Assembly (NCBI RefSeq): GCF_013371465.1
Contig: NZ_JABWDU010000003.1
Coordinates: 806,001-870,000, forward strand
From: Ensifer oleiphilus
GTDB taxonomy: Bacteria; Pseudomonadota; Alphaproteobacteria; Rhizobiales; Rhizobiaceae
Direction: 5' to 3'
DNA length: 64,000 nucleotides
The notes below the pieces were generated by a model. The model was given only the letters and a program-made list of their open reading frames with translations, ran no database searches and was not told where the DNA came from. This document shows positions 46,510 to 56,204 of this stretch, one piece after another; position 1 is the stretch's first letter, and every line of letters begins with the position of its first letter. The position numbers and the translations under genes are program-made.

Positions 46510-47601
46510 ATGGCCAATATCGTCTGTTCAAACGTCGACAAACAATATGGTGCCGTCAACGTCATCACGGATTTCAACCTCGACGTCGCCGACCATGAGT
46601 TCATCGTCTTTCTCGGCCCGTCCGGTTGCGGCAAGTCGACCCTTCTCAGGATGATCGCAGGGCTTGAGGATATCTCCGGCGGAACGGTGGTAATCGGCGG
46701 AAAAACCGTCAACGAGCTGCCGCCGCGCGACCGCGGTGTCGCGATGGTGTTTCAGAACTACGCGCTCTATCCGCACATGACAATCTACGACAATATTGCC
46801 TTCGGGTTGAAGCGAATGAACGTGCCAAAGCCGGAGATCGACCAGCGCATTCGCGCGGTGGCTGCGACGCTCGGACTTGAACCCTACTTACAGCGCAAGC
46901 CGACCGAGCTTTCCGGCGGCCAGCAGCAGCGCGTCGCTATCGCGCGCGCGATGATCAAGACGCCGCGGGTGTTTCTCTTCGACGAGCCTCTCTCCAATCT
47001 CGATGCGAAGCTTCGCAACCACATGCGGGTCGAAATCGCGCGGCTGCATCAGAAACTGAAGACGACGACGATCTACGTCACCCACGACCAGCTGGAGGCA
47101 ATGACGCTCGCCGACCGGATCGTGCTGATGAAAGGCGGCGCAATCGAGCAGGTCGGCACGCCGGCCGAGATCTACGACCGACCGAGAACGCTGTTCGTTG
47201 CGGGTTTCATCGGCACGTCGAACATGAACTTCATCGATGTGTCGGCAGAGAAGGTGGAGGACGGATGGACACTGCGCAGTGCCGGCGCGGATTTCCGTGT
47301 TTCCGCCAAGAGGTTTGCACTGGCCCCGGGACAGAAGGTCGTTCTCGGCATTCGCCCCGCCGACTTGCAGAAGCAGGAACCCTCGGCTGCCCGCACGAAC
47401 GTCGTCGCCGGCATCGCCGATCTCGTCGAATTTCATGGCAACGACGCACTGGTGACGTTTGTCTTTGCCGGTTGCGAAATCGGTGCACTGGTCAAGGCCA
47501 GCGGCTGCCCGAAGCCGGGCGATCCGGTTTCCTTTGTCGTCAACGAGGACAGCATCCATCTGTTCGATCAGGCCACGGGACTGTCGCTTCTGAAATCGTG
47601 A
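46510..47601 (+). CDS. ABC sugar/polyol transporter ATP-binding protein (MalK/SmoK type)
   Basis: This 363-residue ATPase contains Walker [32 protein letters not shown], signature [13 protein letters not shown], Walker [17 protein letters not shown] and VTHDQLEA, then a TOBE regulatory domain. These are hallmarks of the CUT1 MalK/UgpC/SmoK group. It completes the importer and begins three bases after the dehydrogenase stop. Confidence 0.93.
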   Translation: MANIVCSNVDKQYGAVNVITDFNLDVADHEFIVFLGPSGCGKSTLLRMIAGLEDISGGTVVIGGKTVNELPPRDRGVAMVFQNYALYPHMTIYDNIAFGLKRMNVPKPEIDQRIRAVAATLGLEPYLQRKPTELSGGQQQRVAIARAMIKTPRVFLFDEPLSNLDAKLRNHMRVEIARLHQKLKTTTIYVTHDQLEAMTLADRIVLMKGGAIEQVGTPAEIYDRPRTLFVAGFIGTSNMNFIDVSAEKVEDGWTLRSAGADFRVSAKRFALAPGQKVVLGIRPADLQKQEPSAARTNVVAGIADLVEFHGNDALVTFVFAGCEIGALVKASGCPKPGDPVSFVVNEDSIHLFDQATGLSLLKS

Positions 47602-47710
47602 CGACACGGCGCTGGTCCCTCTGCCATGCTCTTGTCCCGGGTGATGCCAGCGATCCTATGCGCCCGTTCGTTCGAGCCGTCATGCTCGCCGCAGCGCTGT
47701 CCGAGATAGA

Positions 47711-47731
47711 CGATAGTCCGGGACTGTCGTA
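47711..47731. terminator. hairpin after the polyol operon
   Basis: ACGATAGTCC and GGACTGTCGT form about nine pairs, one of them a wobble, about 110 bp beyond the ABC operon and 45 bp before the cyclase start. It may end the operon transcript; no T-run follows. Confidence 0.35.
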
Positions 47732-47775
47732 GACTGCGGGCCGGCTGTGGCGACGGTCCCTTGGGGAGCGAACGA

Positions 47776-48588
47776 ATGCCTATCTTCATGGACCGGCACG
47801 ATCTTGCGGGCGCTTCTGCCGAGGATGTCGCCGAAGCGCACCTGAAAGATCTCAGCATCCAGGATCAGTATGGCGTCAAGTTCCTGACCTACTGGTTTGA
47901 CCACAGGCGCGGAACGACGTTCTGCCTCATCGATGCGCCGGATGCGGAAACCGCACAGTGCGTGCACCGGGAGGCACACGGGTTCATCGCAGGCGAGGTG
48001 GTGGAGGTAGCCCTGTCTGCCGTCGAGGCATTTCTAGGGCGAATACAGGATCCGGAGGCGGCAGGTTCGATCTCTAAAGACATGGACCCCGGCCACCGGG
48101 CAATCCTTTTCACCGACATCGTTGGGTCCACCGAAATGACATCGCGTCTCGGCGATCGCATGGCCACTGAACTCATCAGAGCGCACGACGCCCTCGTTCG
48201 CAGCTGCCTGGGACGCCTGTCCGGTCGGGAGGTCAAGCACACCGGGGACGGAATAATGGCGGCATTCTCCTCCGCGGCGTTCGCAGTCGACTGCGCGATT
48301 GATATCCAACGCGAGTTCCACCGCTACAACGCAGGCAATGGCGAGCCTATCCACATCCGCATCGGACTGGATTGTGGAGAACCTGTCGAAGACAGCAATG
48401 ATCTCTTCGGCACGACGGTGCAGCTGGCAGCAAGGCTCTGCGCTGCCGCCCGTAGCGATCAGATCCTGATATCGGAAAACATATACCAGGAGTATGGCAA
48501 GGCCGATGTCTTCACGCACGGCAGCCGCCACCGACTTAAGGGATTTGCAAAACCGATCCTGGCCTACCGGTGCGAATGGCTGAACTAG
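47776..48588 (+). CDS. DUF4242 and class III adenylate/guanylate cyclase fusion
   Basis: Residues 1 to about 90 match DUF4242, a small ferredoxin-like domain (MPIFMDRHDLAGASAEDVAEAH, CLIDAPDAETAQCVHREAHG). Residues 105-270 form a class III cyclase domain with metal-binding aspartates in LFTDIVGST and HTGDGIMAAF. It would make cAMP or cGMP; the purine-specifying residues were not resolved. GGGGAG precedes the ATG. It is convergent with cysG, whose frame ends four bases inside it. DUF4242 may sense metal or redox state, but this is not established. Confidence 0.85.
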   Translation: MPIFMDRHDLAGASAEDVAEAHLKDLSIQDQYGVKFLTYWFDHRRGTTFCLIDAPDAETAQCVHREAHGFIAGEVVEVALSAVEAFLGRIQDPEAAGSISKDMDPGHRAILFTDIVGSTEMTSRLGDRMATELIRAHDALVRSCLGRLSGREVKHTGDGIMAAFSSAAFAVDCAIDIQREFHRYNAGNGEPIHIRIGLDCGEPVEDSNDLFGTTVQLAARLCAAARSDQILISENIYQEYGKADVFTHGSRHRLKGFAKPILAYRCEWLN

Positions 48589-49880
48589 CCGCGGTTTGCG
48601 CTCGACCCGGAGGTGATCAGAATTGCAAACCTTGCAAATGCATCCGCGATTGACCGGCCGCTTCGCGGAGGACTGCGGTCCGCCGACCGCTTCGCCTCGT
48701 GCGCGATACCGTGTTCGAAGGGCCCGCCCCGATCCCGGCCCGGTCCGGAGCGAAGCTTTGACGGTTGCGTTGACCATCGGCCCGGACGACGAGAGATGGG
48801 ATCGGCAGGATTCCGCAGGGGGAGCGGGACACAAAGCCGGTCAATTTCGCTACTCGTGACCGCAATACCTGGGACGACGTCAGCCAGAATGCCCTGGTGG
48901 CGCAACCGGGCGATCTCTTCGCCGGTGCGCGCTGATGTCACCGGATCACCGGACGTCAGTCGGACGACACGTTTGCCGGCACGCGCCAGCGACACCACCG
49001 TGTCGTTGACGTCCTCCTGGCCATGGCGCGTGCGGCCGCTGCGCTCATCGACGAGAAGGCGGGTGGCCTCGCGCCGCGCAAGTTCGAGCACCTCATCGGA
49101 AACGCCGGCGTCGAAAAGGATGATATCGGCCGCCTGAAGGGCACGCACCGCCTTCAGCGTCAGATGCTCCGCCCCACCGGGGCCGGCGCCGACGAGCGTG
49201 ACGCGGCCGGTGTCGGTCCGGTTCGCCGAGAGGCGATCCATTTCCGTCACCAGCCGCATCTCGACACCCTCCTCCGGTGTCGCCTGAAAGGCCCGATCGA
49301 CAAAACGTTCCCAGAAGGCGCGCCGCGCGGCACCCGGCTTCAACCGTGCATTGACCGTTTCGCGGAGCGTCTGGGCGAGCGAGGCCCAATCCTTCAGCGC
49401 CGGCGGCAGCAGCGTCTCGATGCGCCTGCGGATCGCCTGTGCGAGGATCGGCGCCGCACCATCCGTCGAGATCGAGACGACAACCGGGGAACGGTTGACG
49501 ATCGATCCGAACTGGAACTGGCAGTAAGCCGGCTTGTCGATGACATTGGCGGGGACGCCTGCATCCCGCGCTGCCTGACAGAACGCCTGCGCCTCCTCCT
49601 CTGTTTCGCAGTCGGCAATTGCGAGCGCCGCACCGGCGAGTGCCTCGGGCGTCCAGGCCACGTTGTGATGTACGAAGCTGCCCCGTGGGTGCGGGGCGCG
49701 GCCCGCGATCAGGCCCGCACAAACCTCTCCCAGATCCTCGATCGGCGCATAGACGTGAACCTCCGCGCCGCAAGCCGCCAACAGTTCGGCTTTCCAGGCG
49801 GCGCCGTCGGATCCGCCAACAACCGTGACACGGTGGCCCTCTAGCGCCCAGAAAACCGGCAGCTTCGCCAGAGGCATCAT
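48585..49880 (-). CDS. cysG: siroheme synthase CysG with truncated methyltransferase domain
   Basis: The N-terminal half looks intact: an NAD-binding precorrin-2 dehydrogenase/ferrochelatase domain (VTVVGGSDGAAWKAELLAACGA, residues 18-36 from the chosen start; and NVIDKPAYCQFQFGSIV). The uroporphyrinogen-III methyltransferase domain starts normally (VTLVGAGPGGAEHLTLKAVRALQAADIILFD in part, and RLTSGDPV) but similarity stops after DVVPGIAV (near 48869). The last ~94 residues are arginine/proline-rich and unlike the family, so about half of the methyltransferase domain is missing. The frame overlaps the convergent cyclase gene. It follows nasA by 28 bp; ATG 49880 or 49877 is the start. A second cobA-type enzyme elsewhere would be needed. 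Confidence 0.75.
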   Translation of the reverse strand: MMPLAKLPVFWALEGHRVTVVGGSDGAAWKAELLAACGAEVHVYAPIEDLGEVCAGLIAGRAPHPRGSFVHHNVAWTPEALAGAALAIADCETEEEAQAFCQAARDAGVPANVIDKPAYCQFQFGSIVNRSPVVVSISTDGAAPILAQAIRRRIETLLPPALKDWASLAQTLRETVNARLKPGAARRAFWERFVDRAFQATPEEGVEMRLVTEMDRLSANRTDTGRVTLVGAGPGGAEHLTLKAVRALQAADIILFDAGVSDEVLELARREATRLLVDERSGRTRHGQEDVNDTVVSLARAGKRVVRLTSGDPVTSARTGEEIARLRHQGILADVVPGIAVTSSEIDRLCVPLPLRNPADPISRRPGRWSTQPSKLRSGPGRDRGGPFEHGIAHEAKRSADRSPPRSGRSIADAFARFAILITSGSSANRG

Positions 49881-49908
49881 GCGCGACCGCTCGGCGCGCA
49901 AGGGGTTT

Positions 49909-52566
49909 TCATTCCGCGGCAGCAGCAAGGCACCCATCGACGATCCCCCTGATCTCGGCGCGGCAAGAGCCGCAATTGGTTCCGGCATTCAGCGTCTGAC
50001 CGACGGCTTCGACGGTGCGGCAGCCGTTGCGCACGGCTGCGACGATCTGGGTGACGCCGACATTGAAGCAGGAGCACACGGTCGCCCCCGGATCGGACTT
50101 GTCCGCGCCCGGCCGACCGGCCACGAGCGCGAAGCGCAGCCGCAGATCGGCATGCGAAGCGGTAAGCTGCTCGACCGCCCAGTTGCGGGCAACGGCGACA
50201 GGCTCCGGTGCGAGATAGAGCGCCAGCAAAAGCCGGTCCCGATCGAAAAAGGCAAGCCGCCGGTGGCCGGACGGTCCGTCGGCGTAGCCGATAGGCTCCA
50301 TATCGCCTGGAATGTCGAAGGTGCTCCGACACCAGGCGACCCAATCCGCAGGCGTCCTATCGAAGGCCAATTCCAGCCGCCAGCCGCCCTTTGCCTTGGC
50401 AAGCGCCCAATAGGTGCAATCGAGCCCTTGAGGCTTTGCGGCACTGACCGCAAAGCCATAGGTGGAGGCGGCGAAACGGCGGGCGGAAACGGCAACGTTC
50501 TTGGATGCGGGTTGACCGGAGACGGGGTCGGTGATCGGCGGCACCAAGGCATCGATGCGCGCCTTGGCCGCGAACTGGTCGCTCCAATGCATCGGTACGA
50601 ACAGGTTGCCGCGCGCCTGGCGTTCGGTAATCAACGCCCGGACGATTGCGGCGCCATAGGGGCTTTCCAGCGCCACGAGATCGGCGGGCGACAGACCAAG
50701 TTCCATCGCGTCCCGCGGATGGATCTCGGCGAAGGGCTCGCCGATATGGGCCGAAAGCCGCGCGCTTTTTCCCGTCCGGGTCATCGTATGCCAGTGATCG
50801 CGCACACGGCCGGTGTTGAGGGTGAAGGGGAAGGCTTCGCTGAGGCGATCGGCGACCTCGCCTGCGGCCGCGATAAAGCGCGCGCGACCATCCGGATGAT
50901 AGAAGCCGCCGTCGGCGAAGAAGCGCGTCGCCGCGCTTTCCGTGCCGCGCGGCTGCGGCCATTGGAATGGCGTCAACGCATCATAGCCGGCAGTATCGAT
51001 CGAGGCATGGGCGCCGATATCGAAATCGCGCCTACCGTCATTTTCAAAACCGGAAAGACCGGCATGTTCGGCAAAGATTTCGGACGGCGATGTGTAGGCA
51101 AACGCGCCGGAAAAACCCATGCGATGCCCGACTTCGGCGAGTTGCCACCAGTCGGGACGCGCCTCGCCTGGGGGCCGCAGAAAACCGCGCTGGCGGGAGA
51201 TGCGGCGCTCGGAGTTCGTAACGCTCCCATCCTTCTCGCCCCAGCCAAGCGATGGCAGCAGCACATGGGCGTGGCGCGTGGTATCGGTCTGCTTCAAGAC
51301 ATCGGAAACGACGACGAAGGGGCAGGCCTTGAGGGCCGCCTCGACCGCATCGGCATCCGGCATGGAGACAACGGGATTGGTCGCCATGATCCAGATTGCC
51401 TTGATGCGTCCGTCGGCAACAGCGCGAAACATGTCGACGGCCTTGAGGCCCGGCTTCGACGGCAGCATCGGAGCGCCCCAGAAGCGCCTGACCTGATCGC
51501 GGTGCCCGGCCTTCTCGATGTCCATATGGGCCGCAAGCATATTGGCGAGACCGCCGACCTCGCGACCGCCCATGGCGTTGGGCTGGCCGGTCAGCGAGAA
51601 CGGCCCCATGCCGGGCCGGCCGATACGGCCCGTCGCCAGATGACAGTTGATGATGGCATTGACCTTGTCGGTCCCGGCCACCGACTGGTTGACCCCCTGA
51701 CTGTAGCAGGTGACGACCTTCTGCGTCGTTTCGAACAGCCGGAAGAAGGCGGACAGCTCGGCTTCACCAAGCCCTGTCGCACGCGTCAGCCCCTCGGCGT
51801 CCAGTGCGCAAGCGGCCGTGAAAGCCTCAGCGAAACCGCTGGTGTGAGCGGAGATGTAGGCCTGGTCGACAGACGGGCTAGCGGCCAAGTGTGCAAACAG
51901 ACCATTGAACAGCGCGACATCGCCGTCCGGCCGGATCGCCAGATGCAGATCGGCGATATCGGCGGTCATCGTGCGGCGTGGATCGATGACGACGACCCGC
52001 ATCTGCGGCCGTGCGGCCTTGGCCGCCACCAGCCGCTGATAGAGGACCGGATGGCACCAGGCGAGGTTGGAACCGGTCAGGACCACGAGATCCGCCAGTT
52101 CCAGATCCTCGTAGCAGCCCGGCACCGTATCGGCACCGAAGGCACGGCGATGGCCGGCCACCGACGACGACATGCAGAGACGCGAGTTGGTGTCGATGTT
52201 GCCCGAGCCGATGAAGCCCTTCATCAGCTTGTTGGCGACATAATAGTCTTCCGTCAGCAATTGCCCCGAGACGTAGAAGGCAACCGAGTCCGGCCCATGC
52301 TCGGCAATCGTGCGCGAGAACCGCTTGGCAACGCGGTCGAGCGCCTCATCCCAATCCACCGATCTGCCATCGATCTCGGGGTGGAGCAGCCGGTCCTCGA
52401 GATCGAGCGTCTCGGCGAGCGCCGACCCCTTGGAACAAAGCCGGCCAAAATTGGCCGGATGATCCGGGTCGCCCTTCACGCTAACGCTGCCGCCATCGCC
52501 AACCGTTGCGATCACGCCGCAGCCGACACCGCAATAGGGACAGGTGGTCTTGACCTCGGTTGCCAT
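49909..52566 (-). CDS. nasA: assimilatory nitrate reductase catalytic subunit
   Basis: This 885-residue molybdoenzyme of the DMSO-reductase family has an N-terminal [4Fe-4S] site (C9, C12, C16, C44), Mo-bisMGD binding domains (SRLCMSSSVAGH, TGSNLAWCHP, NPVVSMPDADAV) and a C-terminal BFD-like [2Fe-2S] domain (CSCFNVG, then TNCGSC) that would receive electrons. It reduces nitrate to nitrite in the cytoplasm. The frame extends upstream over nirD, but ATG 52566 fits the family start MATEVKTTCPYC and lies two bases after the nirD stop. In rhizobia this gene is also called narB. Confidence 0.93.
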   Translation of the reverse strand: MATEVKTTCPYCGVGCGVIATVGDGGSVSVKGDPDHPANFGRLCSKGSALAETLDLEDRLLHPEIDGRSVDWDEALDRVAKRFSRTIAEHGPDSVAFYVSGQLLTEDYYVANKLMKGFIGSGNIDTNSRLCMSSSVAGHRRAFGADTVPGCYEDLELADLVVLTGSNLAWCHPVLYQRLVAAKAARPQMRVVVIDPRRTMTADIADLHLAIRPDGDVALFNGLFAHLAASPSVDQAYISAHTSGFAEAFTAACALDAEGLTRATGLGEAELSAFFRLFETTQKVVTCYSQGVNQSVAGTDKVNAIINCHLATGRIGRPGMGPFSLTGQPNAMGGREVGGLANMLAAHMDIEKAGHRDQVRRFWGAPMLPSKPGLKAVDMFRAVADGRIKAIWIMATNPVVSMPDADAVEAALKACPFVVVSDVLKQTDTTRHAHVLLPSLGWGEKDGSVTNSERRISRQRGFLRPPGEARPDWWQLAEVGHRMGFSGAFAYTSPSEIFAEHAGLSGFENDGRRDFDIGAHASIDTAGYDALTPFQWPQPRGTESAATRFFADGGFYHPDGRARFIAAAGEVADRLSEAFPFTLNTGRVRDHWHTMTRTGKSARLSAHIGEPFAEIHPRDAMELGLSPADLVALESPYGAAIVRALITERQARGNLFVPMHWSDQFAAKARIDALVPPITDPVSGQPASKNVAVSARRFAASTYGFAVSAAKPQGLDCTYWALAKAKGGWRLELAFDRTPADWVAWCRSTFDIPGDMEPIGYADGPSGHRRLAFFDRDRLLLALYLAPEPVAVARNWAVEQLTASHADLRLRFALVAGRPGADKSDPGATVCSCFNVGVTQIVAAVRNGCRTVEAVGQTLNAGTNCGSCRAEIRGIVDGCLAAAAE

Positions 52567-52568
52567 GA

Positions 52569-52919
52569 CTACTCCGCCGCGATCATCAGGCTTTCGAGTG
52601 CGATGAACAGCGCGCCGCCATCGTTGCGCACGGGAATCGTGCGCACGGCCCCGTCGTCCGCGCCCAGCGCCTTGCCGGTCTCGAGTGAGATCACCCAGTT
52701 GTGTAGCGGGCAGGTGACCGCCGTGCCGTGGACGATGCCCTGCGACAGCGGCCCGCCCTTGTGCGGGCAATGGTCCTCGATGGCGAAAATCTCGTTTTCA
52801 GCGGTGCGGAAGACGGCGATCTTGCCTTGAGGTGTTCGCACGCAGCGTGCGCCCCTCAAGGGAATGTCGGAAATGTCACCGATCGAATGCCAGTTTTCTG
52901 TTGGCCAGTTCGTATCCAT
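52569..52919 (-). CDS. nirD: nitrite reductase (NADH) small subunit NirD
   Basis: This 116-residue protein has a Rieske-like fold with the ligands C51-x-H53 and C70-x2-H73 (CPHKGG, CPLHNW). It is the small subunit of the assimilatory NADH nitrite reductase. It starts at 52919 (MDTNWPTENW), four bases after nirB, and ends two bases before nasA. The upstream-extended frame overlaps nirB and is not used. Confidence 0.92.
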   Translation of the reverse strand: MDTNWPTENWHSIGDISDIPLRGARCVRTPQGKIAVFRTAENEIFAIEDHCPHKGGPLSQGIVHGTAVTCPLHNWVISLETGKALGADDGAVRTIPVRNDGGALFIALESLMIAAE

Positions 52920-52923
52920 AATC

Positions 52924-55383
52924 TCACTCCGCCGCCTGCGAAAAGCCGACCGTCGCCATCGGCCGGAACTCGTGCTTGTCCTTGCCGGAGACGCGCTCCG
53001 ACCAGGGATCGACCTGGGCGAATTTCTGGCTGAAGACGAAGCGGTCGAAGAACGCCTTGCGCCGTTCGGCATCGTCCATGATCTGGCGGCGGATCTCCTC
53101 GACGCCAATGCGCTTGGTCCATTTGTAGATGCGCTCGAGATAGCGGGCCTGCTCGCGATACATCTGCGTCAGCGCGACGATGTGTTCGAGCGCCTCGTCC
53201 TCGGTCCTCACCAGGCCGAGAACCTCTGTGCCCTTGATGTCGAGCCCGGCGGCGCCGGCGAAGTGGATCTCGAAACCGCTGTCGACGCAGATGACACCGA
53301 TGTCCTTGCAGGTGGCCTCTGCGCAGTTTCTGGGACAGCCGGAGACCGCCAGCTTCAGCTTGGCAGGCGTCCAGGATCCCCACATGAATTTTTCGATGCG
53401 GATGCCGAGGCCGGTGGAATCCTGGGTGCCGAACCGGCACCAGTCGGAACCGACGCAGGTCTTTACCGTGCGCAAGCCCTTGGCATAGGCTTGGCCCGAG
53501 ACGAAACCGGCCTTGCCGAGATCGGCCCAGACGGCGGGCAGATCTTCCTTCTCGATGCCGAGAAGATCGATGCGCTGACCGCCGGTCACCTTCACCATCG
53601 GGATCTCGAACTTGTCGACCACGTCGGCGATCGCCCGCAGTTCCCCCGAATTGGTGACGCCGCCCCACATGCGCGGAACGACCGAATAGGTGCCGTCCTT
53701 CTGGATGTTGGCGTGCACACGCTCGTTGATGAAGCGTGACTGATAGTCGTCGGCGTATTCGTCGGGCCAATCGCTGACGAGATAATAGTTGAGCGCCGGC
53801 CGGCATTTGGCGCAGCCGCAGGATGTCTTCCACTCCAGTTCCTGCATGACGGCAGGAATGGTCTTCAGCCCCTTTGCCTTGATCAGTCGACGGACATCGT
53901 CGTGGCCGAGTTCGGTGCAGGTGCACATCGGCTGGACGGCGGCGGGATTGTAGGCTTCGCCCAATGTCAACGACATCACCTGCTCGACGAGCCCGGTGCA
54001 GGATCCGCAGGAGGCGGATGCCTTGGTGTGGGCGCGCACCTCGTCGAGCGAGGTCAGTCCCTTGCCGGTGATCGTCGCGACGATCTTGCCCTTGCACACG
54101 CCGTTGCAGCCGCAGATTTCCGCATCATCCGGCAAGGCTGCAACGGCCGCCGTAGGGTCCAGCGGGGACCCTCCCTGATAGGCCTGGCCGAAGATCAGGG
54201 TTTCGCGCATGGCGGTGATATCGGCGCCCTTCTTCATCAGGTCGAAGAACCAGGATCCGTCCGACGTCTCGCCGTAGAGCACGGCGCCGATGATGCGGTT
54301 GTCCCTCAGCACGAGGCGCTTGTAGACGCCGGCGGTCGCATCGCGCAGGACGATTTCCTCGCGCCCCTCGCCGTCGGCAAAATCGCCGGCGGAGAAGAGA
54401 TTGATGCCGGTGACCTTCAGCTTCGTATTGGTGACCGAGCCATGATATTCAGCCTCGCCGCCGGCGAGCCTATCGGCAAGCACCCGGGCGCTCTCATACA
54501 GAGGAGCCACCAGGCCGTAGCAGGTGCCGCGATGTTCGGCGCATTCGCCGAGCGCGTAGACCGCCGCATCCGACGTCATCATGCCGTCGTCGACGACGAT
54601 GCCGCGGTTGACGGCAATGCCGGCCTCCTTCGCCAGATTTGACGCCGGACGAATGCCGACGGCCATGACGACCATCGAGCCCCCGATGATGCGGCCGTCT
54701 TCGAGTTCGATGCCCTCGACCTTCGTTTCGCCCAGGATGCGCTTGGTGTTGGCCTTGGTCACGATCTCGATGCCGCGTTCGGTGAGCGCCTTTTCGAGCA
54801 GATAGGCGGCGGCCGGATCGAGTTGTCGCTCCATGATCGTCGGCATCAGGTGAATGACGGTGACGTCCATGCCCTGACGCTTGAGGCCATAGGCGGCCTC
54901 GAGACCGAGCAGCCCGGCGCCGATGACGATCGCGCGGCCGCCATCCCTGCTGCCGGCGAGCATTTTCTCGACGTCGTCGAGATCGCGGTAGGCAAGCACG
55001 CCGGGCAGCTGGTGACCGGGCACGGGAATGATGAAGGGGCTGGAGCCGGTGGCGATCACCAGCTTGTCATAGGTGGCGGTGATACCGTTTTCCGCCGTGA
55101 CCGTGCGGGCCGCCCGGTCGATCTGCGCGACCTTGGCGCCCTTGTGCAAGGTGACGCCATTTGTTGCATACCAGGCGTCGTCGTGGATGACGATATCGGT
55201 ATAGGCCTTTTCGCCTGACAGCACCGGCGAAAGCATGATGCGGTCATAGTTGACGCGCGGCTCGGCGTTGAAGATCGTGACGTCGTAGCGGCCTTTCGCC
55301 TTCTCGAACAGTTCCTCGAGCATGCGGCCCGGCGCCATGCCGTTGCCGACGATCACGAGTTTCTCAGGGGTTTGATGAGCCAT
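52924..55383 (-). CDS. nirB: nitrite reductase (NADH) large subunit NirB
   Basis: This 819-residue protein has FAD- and NADH-binding domains (VIVGNGMAPG at 10-19, VIGAGLLGLEAAYGL near 153), two BFD-like [2Fe-2S] regions (C424, C426, C459, C462 and C487, C489, C522-C527), and a sulfite/nitrite reductase siroheme-[4Fe-4S] domain with C643, C649, C683 and C687. It reduces nitrite to ammonium with NADH and needs siroheme, which makes the truncated neighbouring cysG notable. Length is normal. It starts seven bases upstream of the nrtC stop side of the operon, within a continuous leftward run. Confidence 0.95.
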   Translation of the reverse strand: MAHQTPEKLVIVGNGMAPGRMLEELFEKAKGRYDVTIFNAEPRVNYDRIMLSPVLSGEKAYTDIVIHDDAWYATNGVTLHKGAKVAQIDRAARTVTAENGITATYDKLVIATGSSPFIIPVPGHQLPGVLAYRDLDDVEKMLAGSRDGGRAIVIGAGLLGLEAAYGLKRQGMDVTVIHLMPTIMERQLDPAAAYLLEKALTERGIEIVTKANTKRILGETKVEGIELEDGRIIGGSMVVMAVGIRPASNLAKEAGIAVNRGIVVDDGMMTSDAAVYALGECAEHRGTCYGLVAPLYESARVLADRLAGGEAEYHGSVTNTKLKVTGINLFSAGDFADGEGREEIVLRDATAGVYKRLVLRDNRIIGAVLYGETSDGSWFFDLMKKGADITAMRETLIFGQAYQGGSPLDPTAAVAALPDDAEICGCNGVCKGKIVATITGKGLTSLDEVRAHTKASASCGSCTGLVEQVMSLTLGEAYNPAAVQPMCTCTELGHDDVRRLIKAKGLKTIPAVMQELEWKTSCGCAKCRPALNYYLVSDWPDEYADDYQSRFINERVHANIQKDGTYSVVPRMWGGVTNSGELRAIADVVDKFEIPMVKVTGGQRIDLLGIEKEDLPAVWADLGKAGFVSGQAYAKGLRTVKTCVGSDWCRFGTQDSTGLGIRIEKFMWGSWTPAKLKLAVSGCPRNCAEATCKDIGVICVDSGFEIHFAGAAGLDIKGTEVLGLVRTEDEALEHIVALTQMYREQARYLERIYKWTKRIGVEEIRRQIMDDAERRKAFFDRFVFSQKFAQVDPWSERVSGKDKHEFRPMATVGFSQAAE

Positions 55384-55389
55384 GGGAAA

Positions 55390-56190
55390 TCACTCCGCAG
55401 CTTCGACGAAACGGTGGCGCTCGTAGAGGAACTTGAGCACCGCTTCGCGGCATTTGAGGTAGGTTCGGTCGGCGGCAAGCTCGATGCGCCGGCGCGGACG
55501 GGCAAGCGCCACGGCGAGGACCTCGCCGATGCGCGCCGACGGGCCATTGGTCATCATCACGATACGGTCGGAAAGCAGCACCGCCTCGTCGACATCGTGG
55601 GTGATCATCAGCACGGTGTTGCCGAGCTCGGCGTGGATCTGCATCACCTGGTCCTGCAGGTGGGCGCGGGTCAGCGCATCGAGCGCGCCGAACGGTTCGT
55701 CGAGCAGCAGAACCTTCGGTTCCATGGCCAGCGCCCGGGCAATGCCGACGCGCTGCTTCATGCCGCCGGAGACCTCGGACGGACGCTTGTCGGCGGCATG
55801 CGCCATCTGCACCAGCTCGAGATTGCGCATCGTCCAATCATGGCGCTCCGCCTTGGACTTCGTCGAACCGAAGACCTTGTCGACCCCGAGGCGCACGTTC
55901 TCGTAGACCGTCAGCCAGGGCAGGAGCGAGTGGTTCTGGAAGACGACGGCGCGGTCCGGGCCCGGCTCGTCGGCAACGCGGCCGTCGAGCAGCACCACGC
56001 CGGTGGTGGCCTGAGTGAGACCGGCGACGATGTTGAGCAGCGTCGACTTTCCGCAGCCGGAATGGCCGATGATCGAGATGAATTCGCCCTTTTCGACGGA
56101 AAGCGAGACCTGCTTCAGGACCTCTGTCCTGACGCCGGCACGTTCAAAGCTCTTGTCGATCAGTTCAAGCGAGAGATAGCTCTTGGTCAT
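55390..56190 (-). CDS. nrtC: nitrate ABC transporter ATP-binding protein
   Basis: This 266-residue ATPase has Walker [27 protein letters not shown], signature SGGMKQRVGIARAL, Walker B VLLLDEPFGALDALTR and the H-loop ITHDVDEA, typical of the nitrate/sulfonate/taurine family. It lacks the C-terminal NrtA-like domain found in cyanobacterial NrtC, so it corresponds to NrtD/NasD-type single-domain ATPases. ATG 56190 (MTKSYLSLELID) follows the permease stop by 14 bp. Confidence 0.92.
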   Translation of the reverse strand: MTKSYLSLELIDKSFERAGVRTEVLKQVSLSVEKGEFISIIGHSGCGKSTLLNIVAGLTQATTGVVLLDGRVADEPGPDRAVVFQNHSLLPWLTVYENVRLGVDKVFGSTKSKAERHDWTMRNLELVQMAHAADKRPSEVSGGMKQRVGIARALAMEPKVLLLDEPFGALDALTRAHLQDQVMQIHAELGNTVLMITHDVDEAVLLSDRIVMMTNGPSARIGEVLAVALARPRRRIELAADRTYLKCREAVLKFLYERHRFVEAAE

Positions 56191-56204
56191 GATCTTTACC
56201 TTTC

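Noticed and set aside
49825-52830. A 1001-codon open frame on the plus strand
   Set aside because: It is antisense to nasA and cysG; its translation shows no family motifs and is explained by the high GC and codon bias of the real genes.
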